NCBI GenBank assembly: GCA_965153455.1
Contig: OZ234497.1
Coordinates: 9,300,001 to 9,364,000, forward strand
From: Sphagnum compactum
Taxonomy: Eukaryota; Bryophyta; Sphagnopsida; Sphagnales
Direction of reading: 5' to 3'
Length of the DNA: 64,000 nt
Shown: positions 49,161 through 60,584 of the stretch, one piece after another
How the letters are laid out: every line of letters starts with the position of its first letter
Numbering within the stretch: position 1 is the first letter of the stretch
The notes under the pieces: model-generated
What the model was told of the DNA's origin: nothing
Seen by the model: the letters and a program-made list of their open reading frames with translations, nothing else
Database searches by the model: none
Translations under genes and position numbers: made by a program

Positions 49161-51900
49161 TTACCTTCCACCGCAGAATTTCCCGCTTGCTCAAAACAAG
49201 TTTCTTCAGGCAGGTGAGGGAGGAGCTGAAATACAAAGGAAAAATCCAGGCAGTGCTTTTCAAATTGGGAATGTCCCCCATCTGTGGGCTTTACCCAATG
49301 TAAAGCATGAGGCAAATCTCTTATCAAGTATAAACATTTGCAAAATAAGGGCCTACGCCAGGCAATTAGGCAATTGCTGAAGTTCAGCCCCACATTTTGG
49401 TAATGTTGAAGTTCGGCTTGGTTTATTGGTAATGTCCCCCACTCTTGGGCTTTACATAGTGTAAAGTATTAACCAAATCGATGATGAAACCCAGTCTAAA
49501 AGCACCTACCTGAAAGGGGAAAGAATGGAACAACAAGAGAGGACTAGTGTCCAACCCAGAGAAACACTCCAAAATACAAACACACAAATGAATGCTACAC
49601 AATTGAGGGTTGCATAAAAGAGCAACCAGGACTTGCCAAATGGGGTGAAGAGTGCAACCTGTGTCCTAAACCCCTCATTTATTGCATGAAATAGATTACA
49701 CAAAGAAACAAGCAGCTCATCACATAATGGGTCTGCCCAATGTTATATGACCATGATCAATATTTTATTTCAAAGACCAACTCCTTAGGAAGGAAAATAA
49801 AGAATCTTTAGGAGTTTTTTTTTTTGAAATTGAATATTCAAAATTAATTAATTGTTTGGGAGGCATGTGCCAAACCTACCAAGATATTACAGTATATGGA
49901 ATGTTTGGAATCTAAAATTTTGAAAACTAAAATATTTGTATTCTGATGTGTGAATGTTCAAAGCTAAAAATTGAAATTTGTATGTGAAATGTTTAGAATT
50001 TGAAATTTTGAGAACTAAAATGTCTGAATTGGGATGTGTGAATACTGAAAGCTAAAAACTGAAAATTGAAATTTGAAATATCTATGTGAAGCATCTGGAT
50101 TTGAAATTTTGAAAACTTAAATGTCAGAATTTGGATGTGTGAATATTGAAAGTTGAAAATTGAAATTTGAAATTTGAAATCTCTTTGTGAAATGTCTGGA
50201 AGGAATCTGAAATTTTGAAAATCAAAATGTTTGATTACTGAAAACTGAAATGTCTAAATACTAAAAGTTAAAAATTGAAATGTCTAAATATTGAAAATAA
50301 AAAAGGTAATGTTTGAATAGTGAAAACTGAAAACTAAACTGTATGAACATTGAAAACTGAAATTTGAAATCTCTATATGAAATCTTTGGAATTTTAAATT
50401 ACATTTTACATGAATAACAAAAGAGTTTTAGTGCAAACCCTACCTCTGTAGAGAAACTCTCATCTCGTGTGGTAAGTTCATCAAATAAGTCATGGACCCA
50501 AAGCTTCTCATCCTTGGATTCCCGTAACTTCTTCCCATGTTTACATTGAGCTTTCCTTTTGAGCGAAAATCTGTAAGAAGATCTGCTTTTGTGCCCCTTT
50601 TTCTTTAGTGCTTACAATTGAACTGTTAATTGACACTACTGAAGGTTTCAAACTTTAGGTCAGGTGGGAGAATTGTCAGAGGGAGGCAAGAGAAGGAAAA
50701 GCATGTACCACAATATCCCAAATTGTCAATTCAAGGGTTCTACTTTGAACTTTGTCCTCTCCAACTACAAAAACCTTATTCCACTATGGATTAAGGTTAT
50801 GTGGGACAATCCTAGTCTATGCTTTCACATGCCCCACTTGTATCCTTGCAAATTGTTGTATGCTAGCCCCAACACACCACACCCAAACTAGGACTCTGCT
50901 CTTGAAGAGGCCCCAAAGACAAAAGAACAAAGCAAGAAGAAACAGGAAAAGCACACAAACACAAGAAGAAAAAAGAATTTTCTAATCATTTCAAACCTAT
51001 AAAACTTTATATTGACTTTCCAAGGAGTTAATGGCTTACTACTTTGAACGTACAAGAGGACCTTATAGGTAACCAAAAAATGTCATGAAGAATAGGAAAG
51101 GATTTAAAACAAAAACAAAAAAACAAAAAATAGAACGCAGAAAAAGAAGGAAAACAAAACATACTTAAATTCTTAAAAGACATATAAGACTTAAAATGAC
51201 CTTCCGAGGAGTTAAAACCTTACTACTTTGGACCTGTCAGAGAACCTTATAGATAAACAAAGGCATGACTTTAAGACTAAAGCAAAACACAAAAGCACAA
51301 TAAAGGACAAGAGGAGAAGAACTAGACACAAAGGGAAAAACACCTTATTTGGAAGGAACCATGACTTTAGAAGAAGATAAACCTTGCTTCATAAAATGCA
51401 CCAACCTTGACAAGTAACTAGAGGGGCCCAAAGCTCCCCAAAAGATAAACCTTGATGAACCCAACTAGTCACTACATGGATGCACAACGTTCATTAAAGT
51501 GACTTCAAATTCCAGGCAAACTATTATACAAAATCTACATGTTGAGTTTCTGTTACATTTTATGTTACATGACGGTCATGTTATACTTGTTACAATGAAG
51601 GAAAAAATGAGTAATTATTGTTCAACAAAACCTAGGATCTTCAGTGATTCTGTGAAGTATGAAAAGGGACTTGATTGTTTTTGGGTGAAGAAGGTTGTGA
51701 CAATCTGTAGGTCTGATGCGGATGTCATGCTTTACCTCCACAACAACATTTTTAACCTGCAACAAAACACCTCCCCATTCTCAGGACTTTCTACAAATAT
51801 AGTCTATCTTTTGGTGACTATGGAATCTAAGGAAACAAAGCCAAAAAGCATAAATAAACAAGAAAGAATTGATGGGGTTGGGATTAGTGAAGATATCACT
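49161..51900. other. Repeat-rich spacer without a gene
   Basis: AATGTCCCCCA followed by TGGGCTTTAC and GTAAAG occurs twice (about 49271 and 49431), marking another partial duplication. A tandem repeat is at 49890-50300. A ~190-bp tandem duplication covers about 50990-51085 and 51180-51275 (GGAGTTAA...CTTACTACTTTG...CCTTATAG). No coding exon was identified. The 3' end of the GH47 pseudogene, including its last catalytic region, was looked for here and not found. Confidence 0.55.
49890..50300. repeat. Tandem repeat, ~90-105-bp unit
   Basis: About four units begin with TGTGAAATGTTTGGAAT-like sequence (49894, 49983, 50083, 50186). They continue with TTGAAATTTTGAAAACTAAA, TGTCTGAATT, GATGTGTGAATA and TGAAAATTGAAATTTGAAAT. 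Confidence 0.75.
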
Positions 51901-51904
51901 TACA

Positions 51905-53850
51905 TATAGATTGGAGTAAGCAATTTTTGGTGCCAGGCCAATTTGTGTGACCTCATACATCTCATAGCATGTCTTTGCCAATTCCTCTGCTAGCTCCAAA
52001 TCTTACAAGGCGCTCTCGCTTAGAAGATCTACACAACAAGCCCTTGTTGGACCATATGATTACACCAGAAAACACATATCCATATGTGATGTGTGTCAAT
52101 GCACCAACATGATCAATGCATAGTTGGCCTCTTCAAAATTACATGAAACCATGGTTCATGTTGAGTGGTTACCCTTAGCCATTGCTTCCTATTTATTTAG
52201 TCCTCTGGTTGCCCTAAGAGTAAGATTCCTTGCTAAGAAACACACCTACAAAACTTAATCACCATGTCAATGTCAAAAGTGTGAACTCTTTTTCAATGAT
52301 CAACTAGCTATGAGACATAAACTCAAAAATATGCCAACTTGTTGCATAGAATTCCCCAACTTCCCAAACTACTTTTGTTTCTTATGGGCAACAGGCCAGT
52401 ATGAAATTTGCTATTGGGCAACCATTTAAAATTTTAAAAAATTGGTTGAAAAATTTGTTGCCTTGGTTTAAAAGTAAAACATGTACACACATCTTAGTAT
52501 GAGGTTATTATGAATGTTATTACAATGACTAAAAAATGTGTAACACAAAGTTCATTAGTTGCAAACTCTCATATCTTGTCTGATGTAGGATTGGACCAAA
52601 ATGTGTAACATACCAAATGGTCCATCTTTGGATGCAAAACCCCATTGGGTCCATTTGGCAGCTCACCAACAAAAACCAAGTTACTTGGTTTTGACTTCTT
52701 AGCCAACAAATGCATAACACCTCGCATTGCCTCCTCATACATATTTTGCAAATATGCAACATTGCTCTCATTGTATGCAGGACCACCCTAATGTAGCCAA
52801 ACTTTGAGTAAATATTCATAATAGTTGTCTCCACGTGAGTTGAGCCTTATGTTGCTACCTTCAAACTGCCCTGATTGTGGACTAAAATGGTCACACCATA
52901 AATTACTCATAATTCAATGCAAAGTTGGTCCTATAAACAAAAAACAAAAACAAATGCATTTGATGGGATGAGGATGCCAAGAAACCCACTTGATATAGAT
53001 AAGGACAAGGCCTTCTATCTTCGGAAGACCCCTGAAATGCTCATACACAGCCATTGTAGCTTTTGCATACTTGGGGTCCCAATAATGTAATTAAAGTACC
53101 AGAATTCCATCTACGCAGTGGTTACTTCATATGTGTTGTTAAACCCACCACCAAAACCAATTTTATATCCACTCCATTCTTGAAGAATCACATCTAAAAA
53201 AGGGAGAGGGTATGGACTACTCGTAAGTGCAACTATCAAATGGTTTCCAAGATCTTTTGCATTGTCCAAGTAAACATTAGGATTTGGTCTTTGTAGGTGG
53301 CCACTTCTTTTTGCACCCCATGCAACATTCTTCCCTCCTCCACTCAAATGATATGCACTCAACAAACCTCCCAGCACACGGATTGTAGTCTTAAACAAAT
53401 TTACCTATGAAAAACATTCCATTAATTCCCATTAAAATTAAGCTTATGTTATCATTTCTTTGAACAACAATGTTGCACATCATGTTTGTTGTGTTTGGCA
53501 TCTTAGAACTACAATGTATGTTGCAAATATTTGCTATTTGCCAACTACAAATCTCAAACATATCTCTCAAAGACATGAGAGACAAAGATAAGAGTTCAAT
53601 GTAACAACTTGTCCCTTTTCGTTTAATCTGGTAGGCAATTCCTTCTTGATCCATGATTTTGCATCCTTAACAATATCGCTCAAGGCCCATTATCATAACA
53701 GTGTCCAATGCATCTATTACAGTTGCCCCCAAGCCACCAAGACCATTCACCCCATGTTTGTTGAGAGGTTGCATCTCATTGAATCCCATTGCAAAGGTTT
53801 TGTATCCTTTCCATGCATGTCAAAATGTCGTTGCAACATCTGCTTGCTGG
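51905..53850 (-). pseudogene. GH47 alpha-1,2-mannosidase pseudogene (ER mannosidase I-like)
   Basis: Class I alpha-1,2-mannosidases (GH47) trim Man residues from N-glycans in the ER/Golgi. Exon-like pieces appear in the right order on the minus strand. At 53640-53830: GYKTFAMGFNEMQPLNKHG, GLGGLGATVIDALDTVMIMG. At 53111-53400: LFKTTIRVLGGLLSAYHLSG and EVTT. At 52990-53100: KYAKATMAVYEHFRGLPKIE. At 52600-52890: GQFEGSNIRLNSRGDNYYEY, LLKVWL, NLVFVGELPNGPNG, KMDHLVC. At 51905-52015: ELAEELAKTCYEMYEVTQIG. The GDNYYEY block suits the ER-type (MNS3-like) branch. Damage includes a TGA before HAWKGY, a frameshift near 53675, TAG in place of a Gln after LKVWLH, and Lys instead of the conserved Glu in the LFETTIR motif. 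The C-terminal LRPET-type catalytic region was not found. Confidence 0.8.
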
Positions 53851-54119
53851 GTTTTCCATAGTGGATCTTACTATTTATAATCAAGTGAATCAGATCATTT
53901 GCTCCAACTTTCTCCTTTATTATTAAGTGCAATGATCAAAGTGGTTAAATCTATTTTTGCAACAATGATGCAACTGAAAACACGTCTAAAAACCAAATTT
54001 GCAGATCAAATCAAATCAAATCATGGTTCCATTGGAAAATCCCAATAGTGTTAAGTTTGTTGTTGAAATGATGTGATGTAACCAAAAAGGCAACCATGAA
54101 AACACCGAGTTTGTAGGAT

Positions 54120-54480
54120 CAAATCAAACTTATAGTGTCATTGTGGTGTATGGACACATGACATTTGAAGAAGCTCTTCCGTTATTCAATTTGAGGGGAT
54201 TTACATTAATTCTCTTGTTCAACAATAATGGAAGAGCTTTAGAGCCAATTACACCCTCACACTTCTCTCTTGCCCATTTGGAAATGAACTTTGTTGAAGC
54301 ATGTCTTTGGCTTGACCAACTGCAACCCATATACACAAAACCCACCAACAAAAGGAGCACCAAGAATTGTCCTATTCTTCAACAACTTGTTGGTCTGGAT
54401 TGCTCGTGTTACTTTCTACCACAATTTTTATCCAAGCAAAAACTTCTCCAAGATTCAATCCCAAAAACCCTAGAGTAAGG
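54120..54480. other. Overlapping open frames, no clear gene
   Basis: Frames of 111 codons (+, 54143-54478) and 77 codons (-, 54130-54363) overlap on opposite strands. The minus frame has a short hydrophobic start (MVLLLLVGFVYMG). It could be a transmembrane N-terminal exon of the GH47 pseudogene, which lies downstream on the same strand, but this is speculative. Confidence 0.25.
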
Positions 54481-54559
54481 TTATCCACGATCCAGTTTTC
54501 AAGATCTGTTTCAGCTTTAGCAAAGTTGTAGGTAGAAGTTTTAGGGCTAAGACTTGCAA

Positions 54560-55660
54560 CCCAATCAACATTTTCTTCTTTCCTCCACTTACCCTTGCAT
54601 TGATTTTAGATTGCAAAATATCAGACAAATGGTTGGTAACACTAATCGCAAGATTGCTGAAACCTTCAAATGCCAATGAGGTTACATCTATAGTGATGAT
54701 ATCAGAAGCAAACAGGGCAAGGCTTAAAGTTAGGTTCTCAACAAGATCTTTTTTTTCCCATGCTTCTTGACGTGTCCATTCATGATTTTTGTGATTGTGA
54801 TTACAAGGTTGATGAATGGTTGGGCACATGCTAAGAACTTTGTCACCTCTATACCAACATCCGCATCTTTGTAAGTTTGAATAAGTTCAACAAGAATATG
54901 AAGTGACTCATACATTGAAGGAACCTTTGACTTAATTATTGTAGAACATTTCATAATCACAAATGCAAAAACAAGGAATGCATGAACAATTTAATTATAC
55001 AAAACTCTATGGGGGCTAAAGTGATTAAGGACTACTCAAAAACAACATGACACATAAATCCTATAAGTGGCAGCAGAGATAGAAATAACATACAAGTATC
55101 AGACATGCATACCCTTGTAATAGATTGTGACGTATCTAGTGTTTTACAACAATCCACTCTCTTGTAGAAGATGGTGAAAGCCTATTAGTCCTCAATTTCT
55201 TGTTGCTCAAAATGTTAGTAACAACATATGATGAATCTATTGCCATTGATAGGTAATTGAGCATTGTTGTGGCTCATACCCTCTTTAGATTCATCATTGT
55301 TTCTTCATCTATTACACTTAGACTATTATATGTTCTCGCTAAGGATGTACCTTCATAGGTGCAATGAGACATATCATAACTCCCCAAAGACCTACAAAAG
55401 TGACAAACAATCAATCCTTCTACAAAATTTTGCAATAACACATACAAATTAAAGAACAAGGGTGTGGGTGTGCCATCATCATACCTAAGCAATTGCATAA
55501 GGCCTGGAATTGTTGCCTTACACTCCTGGCCTTTAGCATCTTCTAAAGTTGTAGCAGCTTACAACAGTAGCAAAGGGATTCTGTCCATTTTTGAATCATT
55601 CAAACATCCAACTTCTGACAATGGCAAGTGAAGTAGAAGCTGCAACTAGCAAACGCTACA
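54560..55660 (-). pseudogene. Unrecognised multi-exon gene fragments
   Basis: Several minus-strand stretches read like real protein: near 55500-55650 AATTLEDAKGQECKATIPGL followed by MQLLRYDDGTPTPLFFNLY and VLLQNFVEG; near 54830-54950 VPSMYESLHILVELIQTYKD and VGIEVTKFLACAQPF; and 54580-54750 DLVENLTLSLALFASDIITI and LAFEGFSNLAISVTNHL, ending at a possible donor. The composition is helical, alpha-solenoid-like. A stop (TAA) after RIPLLLL and a frame change at the eight-T run (54749-54756) suggest a pseudogene. I do not recognise the family. Confidence 0.45.
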
Positions 55661-58580
55661 TCCTATAATAATGAGCCATCTAATAGGCCATCCAAACCTT
55701 CAACATTAGCCACATTTTTGTTTTTTTTGGTTGCAACACTTGATGCCACTGCTTAGACAAAATTGTTAAGCAGTTCTTACATTATGACCTGTTTTCATAG
55801 CCAGACATTTTAATAGCTTTAGATGCTGATAAAACTTGACCCCATAGACATTGCTTTAGGGAAAAACATGTCCAGATTAAGTTTCAGACAGTCACCAGAA
55901 CCCCAACCTAAAACCAAACATCTTTTGAAAACCAAGCCTAAAGAAAAAGTTGCCCTTTTAACACCAGAGTACTTCCTAAAGTTCATTATTAAGGATTTGC
56001 CTATGCCACACACATCAAACAATTTACCTCATGATTATATGCTAGAGATTGAAAGTAGGTGGAAACATTATGAAAAAAAAGGTGTTTTGCAACTAGCCTT
56101 GCAACTCATTTATACACCGTGAATGCTAATGAACAAGTTGCATGAATTACAAAATTGCAACTCACCATATATACAATACAACTCATTGCAACTCAATTAT
56201 AACTTAGTCAAAACAACTCATTTTCAACTACTATTCAATTCCATAATAACTACACCCATGATGTCATGTTGACATCATTAATTGTCTTCCATCTATTAAA
56301 ATTTAACACGTGCCATTATTTGGACATAAATTTTTTTTTGAAATATTGATCTCCATCGTCCATTATGATTATTAATGGTGGTGCGAAATTGTGACAGGTG
56401 ACACAATAAAAATTACCACATGGCACATTAATTGTATTTTGGAAATATATATATATTTTTTAGTAGCTAGGTAGGTCGTACATAACCATAGGTAGGTAGG
56501 TAGGTTGGTAGGTTTTTAAACCTACATACCTACATATTTACCTAGAACCTACCTACTTACCTACCTACTTACATAAGTAGGTAGAAAAATAGGACCTACT
56601 TACGTACCTAAGTAGGTAAGTAGGTAGAAAAGCACAAGACTAAATGCACTAAAGAATAGCCATGAATTTTTTTGTAATTTTATGTTTTGCCTTTAAGTTA
56701 AGCTTTTTTCACTTCATTCCAAAATGGCACATGTATTTTAATGTGAGAACATAAGAGAACAAGTCTTTTTTATATTTTTTGTAACATAGGATTCGAAACA
56801 TATGGGTTAAAACTTTTAGTTGTTCATTAGTTGCAATTGAGTTGCAAATATAACACTTAAGTGCTCAAGGTAGGCCAAATCCAAGGGGAGGGCTCCTTTT
56901 TTTTTAATGTTTAAATAAAACTTGAACCCCTCCTATTAGTGCATCTAGTACAATAAAAATTGTCAAAAACAAAATAAAATTGAAAAGTTATGGCCCCTCA
57001 AGTAAAGGGGGTCAAGTACTCAAAAAAACATTTCACCAAATGCTACAAAGACCGGTTCCCAAACACCCACAAAATTCCTTGTATATTGCTCTATTGCTAT
57101 TAAAGTTCAAAGATGATTTGTAGAACTTTAGGTGGCCCTCCTATAGCACTTTAAATCATTTAAAATGATTTTTTTTTTAATGAGGTTTGAAAATAGGAGG
57201 GGTCCAAAGAAAAAAAATTGTTTTATATGTTAGAAAGCTTATTTTTCTTCTTGTTATTTTTTCATTACTCATTTTCCTTTGCACTTCAAAGATGATTTCT
57301 AGAACTTGAAGTAGTGCTCCCATAACATTTTAAATCATTCAAAATGAAACACACATGATGAAGTTATAAATAACTAATGAATATGTATCCTTATTAAATT
57401 ATAAGTAGTTGTATTATAGTCATAACATAGTTGAACAATAGTACTTTAGTAGTGCCGCATTAATGACCATATTAATCATATCAATGGGAATCATAATAAA
57501 AAACTAGTTGCAAATGTATCCCATAATGGATGGTGGAAAAGTGGACACATGGCATAATCGCATTTATGTACATTGTACATTAATTGCAACATAGTTGTTA
57601 CTTTAGTAACACATTTATAATAGGTCTAAAATAATTGCCACGAGCAACTACAATACAACTCCTTAAAAAGTCAAACATGGTTGACTACATATGTTTGTAC
57701 AATGTGTATAAATTACCGTATAGAAGACCCATTTTCAATTCGCTTGCAACTATAATCTAATTAATTGATTTTCTGACATGGCAATTTGTTTATTAATACA
57801 CCGAATTTCTAAAGGGATAGTTGCATAGTAGTTGTAATACCCAAAGGATAGTTGCACAATAATTGTATACGAGTTGTTTTTTGAGTTTTAGTTGCAAGGT
57901 AGTGTGGTTTCGATGGATGTGATTTTTCATAGTGAAATCTAGTCAATTGCCATCTTTTGCACCTTAGGTTACACATATAAACAGATGATAAGAATCCCAC
58001 ATATTTATCTTGCCAATCTGACAAGACCAATGCCCAAAATCCCATGACCCAACTAGACAAACCATTGATTATAAAAAAGAAACTAAATACCACAAAAGTT
58101 TGAATTACAACACACATAAATCCTAGACCATTTGCTACTACAGAACAACAACAAATGAATTATGTGAGTATCAACAACTTAATCATCTCTACTATTACAA
58201 TGATAATATAATACATCTCAAGGGGAATAATAATTTGCAGGTCACTAGTGACTCACAAAACCTTGGGGATAAATGCATGGACTACTTCCAACACCTAAAG
58301 GGTGGCAATAATGGCTGCAAATCAAAGTTATAGAGTCCCATGTAGAACTTTTAAAATGTGAAACTACAAACATGATATATAGCAATTTGTTCCAAACCCT
58401 CAAAGCTAAGGGTTCAAGGCTTAGGGTTTATGTTAGATTTCAAATAAACACATCTCTGAGTACTAGAACAACCCAACTGTCATTAGGCTAAGATAGAAAA
58501 GGAAAGGTTGTAGTAAGGCTAAACTTTTAATACTTGCCATTCGGAATCCATGAGGGTTAAAACCATGGATGATCAAATGC
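55661..58580. other. AT-rich spacer without an assigned gene
   Basis: A 99-codon frame (+, 55823-56122) and an overlapping minus frame have no recognisable motif. From 56120 onward the DNA has many GTTGCAACT/GCAACTCA words and A/T-rich runs. Nothing else supportable was seen except the repeat at 56461-56630. Confidence 0.45.
56461..56630. repeat. GTAG/CTAC tetranucleotide repeat in both orientations
   Basis: Runs of GTAGGTAG (56466-56514), then CCTACATACCTAC...CTACCTACTTAC (56520-56572), then AAGTAGGTAG (56574-56584), CCTACTTACGTACCTA (56594-56609) and AAGTAGGTAAGTAGGTAG (56609-56627). Alternating orientation lets the block fold into several nested hairpins. Confidence 0.85.
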
Positions 58581-58585
58581 AACAA

Positions 58586-59137
58586 CTAGTGAATTATTGT
58601 TGGGGAGCTTATCAATTCATGAACACTCAATAAGGTTGTTAAATCGGCAACCATGGCATGGGCACGCAAGTGGGTGGACCTCAGGCCTCCTTTCCCACCA
58701 AACTTAGGCCACACATTGGCAAGTGAAGTTGCACTATTTTCGACATGCACAAACATGGTAGAGGAGGAGGCAAGATTCTTTAGCACTAACAACCATGGAG
58801 CACACATGTTTGGGGCAATGGAGTCCAGCTTACTAGTAATCTAGAAGCCTAAACGGTAAATGCCAAACACTTTGGCACTACATTCCTCAAGAGCTTGAAC
58901 CAAGACATACCTTTTTTCAATAGATTCCTCATCATGCGTAAGGCGGAAATGGCCTTGGACACTACTAAACACACCACATGCAATTGTTCCCTTATCAACC
59001 ATGGCATGTGTTTCAATGTCGTTGTTTGATTCATAAGCCACCACTAAGCTCTCACTTGCTTCAAGAAAGCTTTGCCTTGTGAATGTAACAAAATCCATAG
59101 CGAAACCCCAAAAAAACCCATCAATACTGCAGTACAC
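58586..59137 (-). pseudogene. Unrecognised protein-like fragments
   Basis: On the minus strand, 58841-59137 contains MDFVTFTRQSFLEASESLVV, ETHAMVDKGTIACGVFSSVQ and KRYVLVQALEECSAKVFGIY. About 40 nt further on, 58586-58807 has NLASSSTMFVHVENSATSLA and AHAMVADLTTLL. The amino-acid make-up is balanced, unlike random frames in this AT-rich DNA, so these are probably remains of a gene or a transposon ORF. No family was recognised. Confidence 0.4.
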
Positions 59138-59469
59138 AATCCTAATGTACTTTAGGATAAATCCACCTAAACATGAAAATTACATCCATTTAAAAAAATT
59201 CATTCTGTGAACACTTGTCATCTCCACATTGGCTAATGAGTGAGCAATTTTTTTATCCCCAAGTCCAAATCCTGCATAGATGTGTAGTCTCTTCCCTACA
59301 TGGGTAGAGCCAATAAATAGAAATTGAAAAGACATTTAATGTAGAAGAAGCCTCCCCAACAACAACAATTCACCTTAAGATGGAGGTGGCTTGAACTTGT
59401 GGGGTCATTGACACCCTTTGTTTATAAAATGAACACAAAATTGAAAAAGGAGGACCTTTTAAGCTTTTA

Positions 59470-59835
59470 ATGGAATGGCTTACCATTCCATGTTAGCACA
59501 TTAATAAAAAAAACATTAGCTTGTTGATGTAAGCATTCAAATATTTCAATGGCAAGAGAAAAAAACACATCCGCAAGGTGTTGAATGTAATATAACACAT
59601 CCTTTGATTGAATTGTAATTATTGTGACCATTTCTTGAAAGATGGCAACTTGCCAAACTAAATTTATTTGAATAGGATTGAAAATAACAACATTAACTCA
59701 AATGTGGATCCCATTTGTGGTGAGCACAATCTTGACATGTTGATGTGAAATTAAAAGGAAAGTGATGGGAGGAAATGTGTGTGCACAAAAAACATGAAAC
59801 CCAACATCTTTGGCACAAGAAGCAAAAACATTCTA
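59470..59835 (-). pseudogene. Coding relic, probably transposon-derived
   Basis: A broken minus-strand frame reads HQHVKIVLTTNGIHI, INLVWQVAIFQEMVTIITIQ, KDVLYYIQHLADVFFSLAIE and IFECLHQQANVF. The final segment has the feel of a multicopy ORF, possibly the end of a non-LTR-type element. It follows the unrecognised fragments at 58586-59137 on the same strand and may be the upstream part of the same unit. Confidence 0.35.
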
Positions 59836-60584
59836 AACAGTGTCATGGATTGAAGGTCTACTTCTATTTCAAACCATATACCTTGTTTCACGATCCTTAG
59901 GAACATACATATTATTGGACATGTCATACATGTGGAAACATTAATAAAAATGGTGTAAATAATATGTTTTGTTAATGAAAATTATGTTCAACAAAATATC
60001 TTCAACTACTACAAAAGTCAAGCCTCGTACTTTGTGAAATAATCAACAAACATATATTCACATCTCAAGATGTGATCCATGAAATTCAACTTTTGAAGGT
60101 AAAACATGGAATGACTTTGTTTCAAACATCAGGTTCAATGTCATCAAATCACTTTCAAATTTAATAATCTTGAAACTTTTAGGGTTCAAGATTGATAACT
60201 CGAATATTGATTGGCTAGCAGCAAAAATATATTCCAAGATTGATCGACATCCAAAGTGATCATATATTTGATCAATATTCACTAAAATAATTTTTTTTGT
60301 ACAAGCAACACAAAAATAATAATTTGAAGACAAAAATGCAAATGCATTTCCACCGCAATATTAAGATTTCAAGGACATATTTAAAAGAACAAATGCAAAC
60401 ATATTATTGCAACATCAACCATACAATTATGAATGGAATTACAAAAAATACACAACCACCATTCGAACCCATCTACAATTTCTGTAAAACGAGTTGGTAA
60501 ACTATGAATGAAAATCAAGCAAAAAAATTCATATAACATTCAAAATCACCTACATGCACATTACTATTTTTTGTGAAGAAGAAA

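Noticed and set aside
55823-56122. 99-codon plus-strand frame (MLIKLDPIDIALG...)
   Set aside because: An equally plausible minus-strand frame overlaps it, and neither resembles a known protein. Too weak to call.
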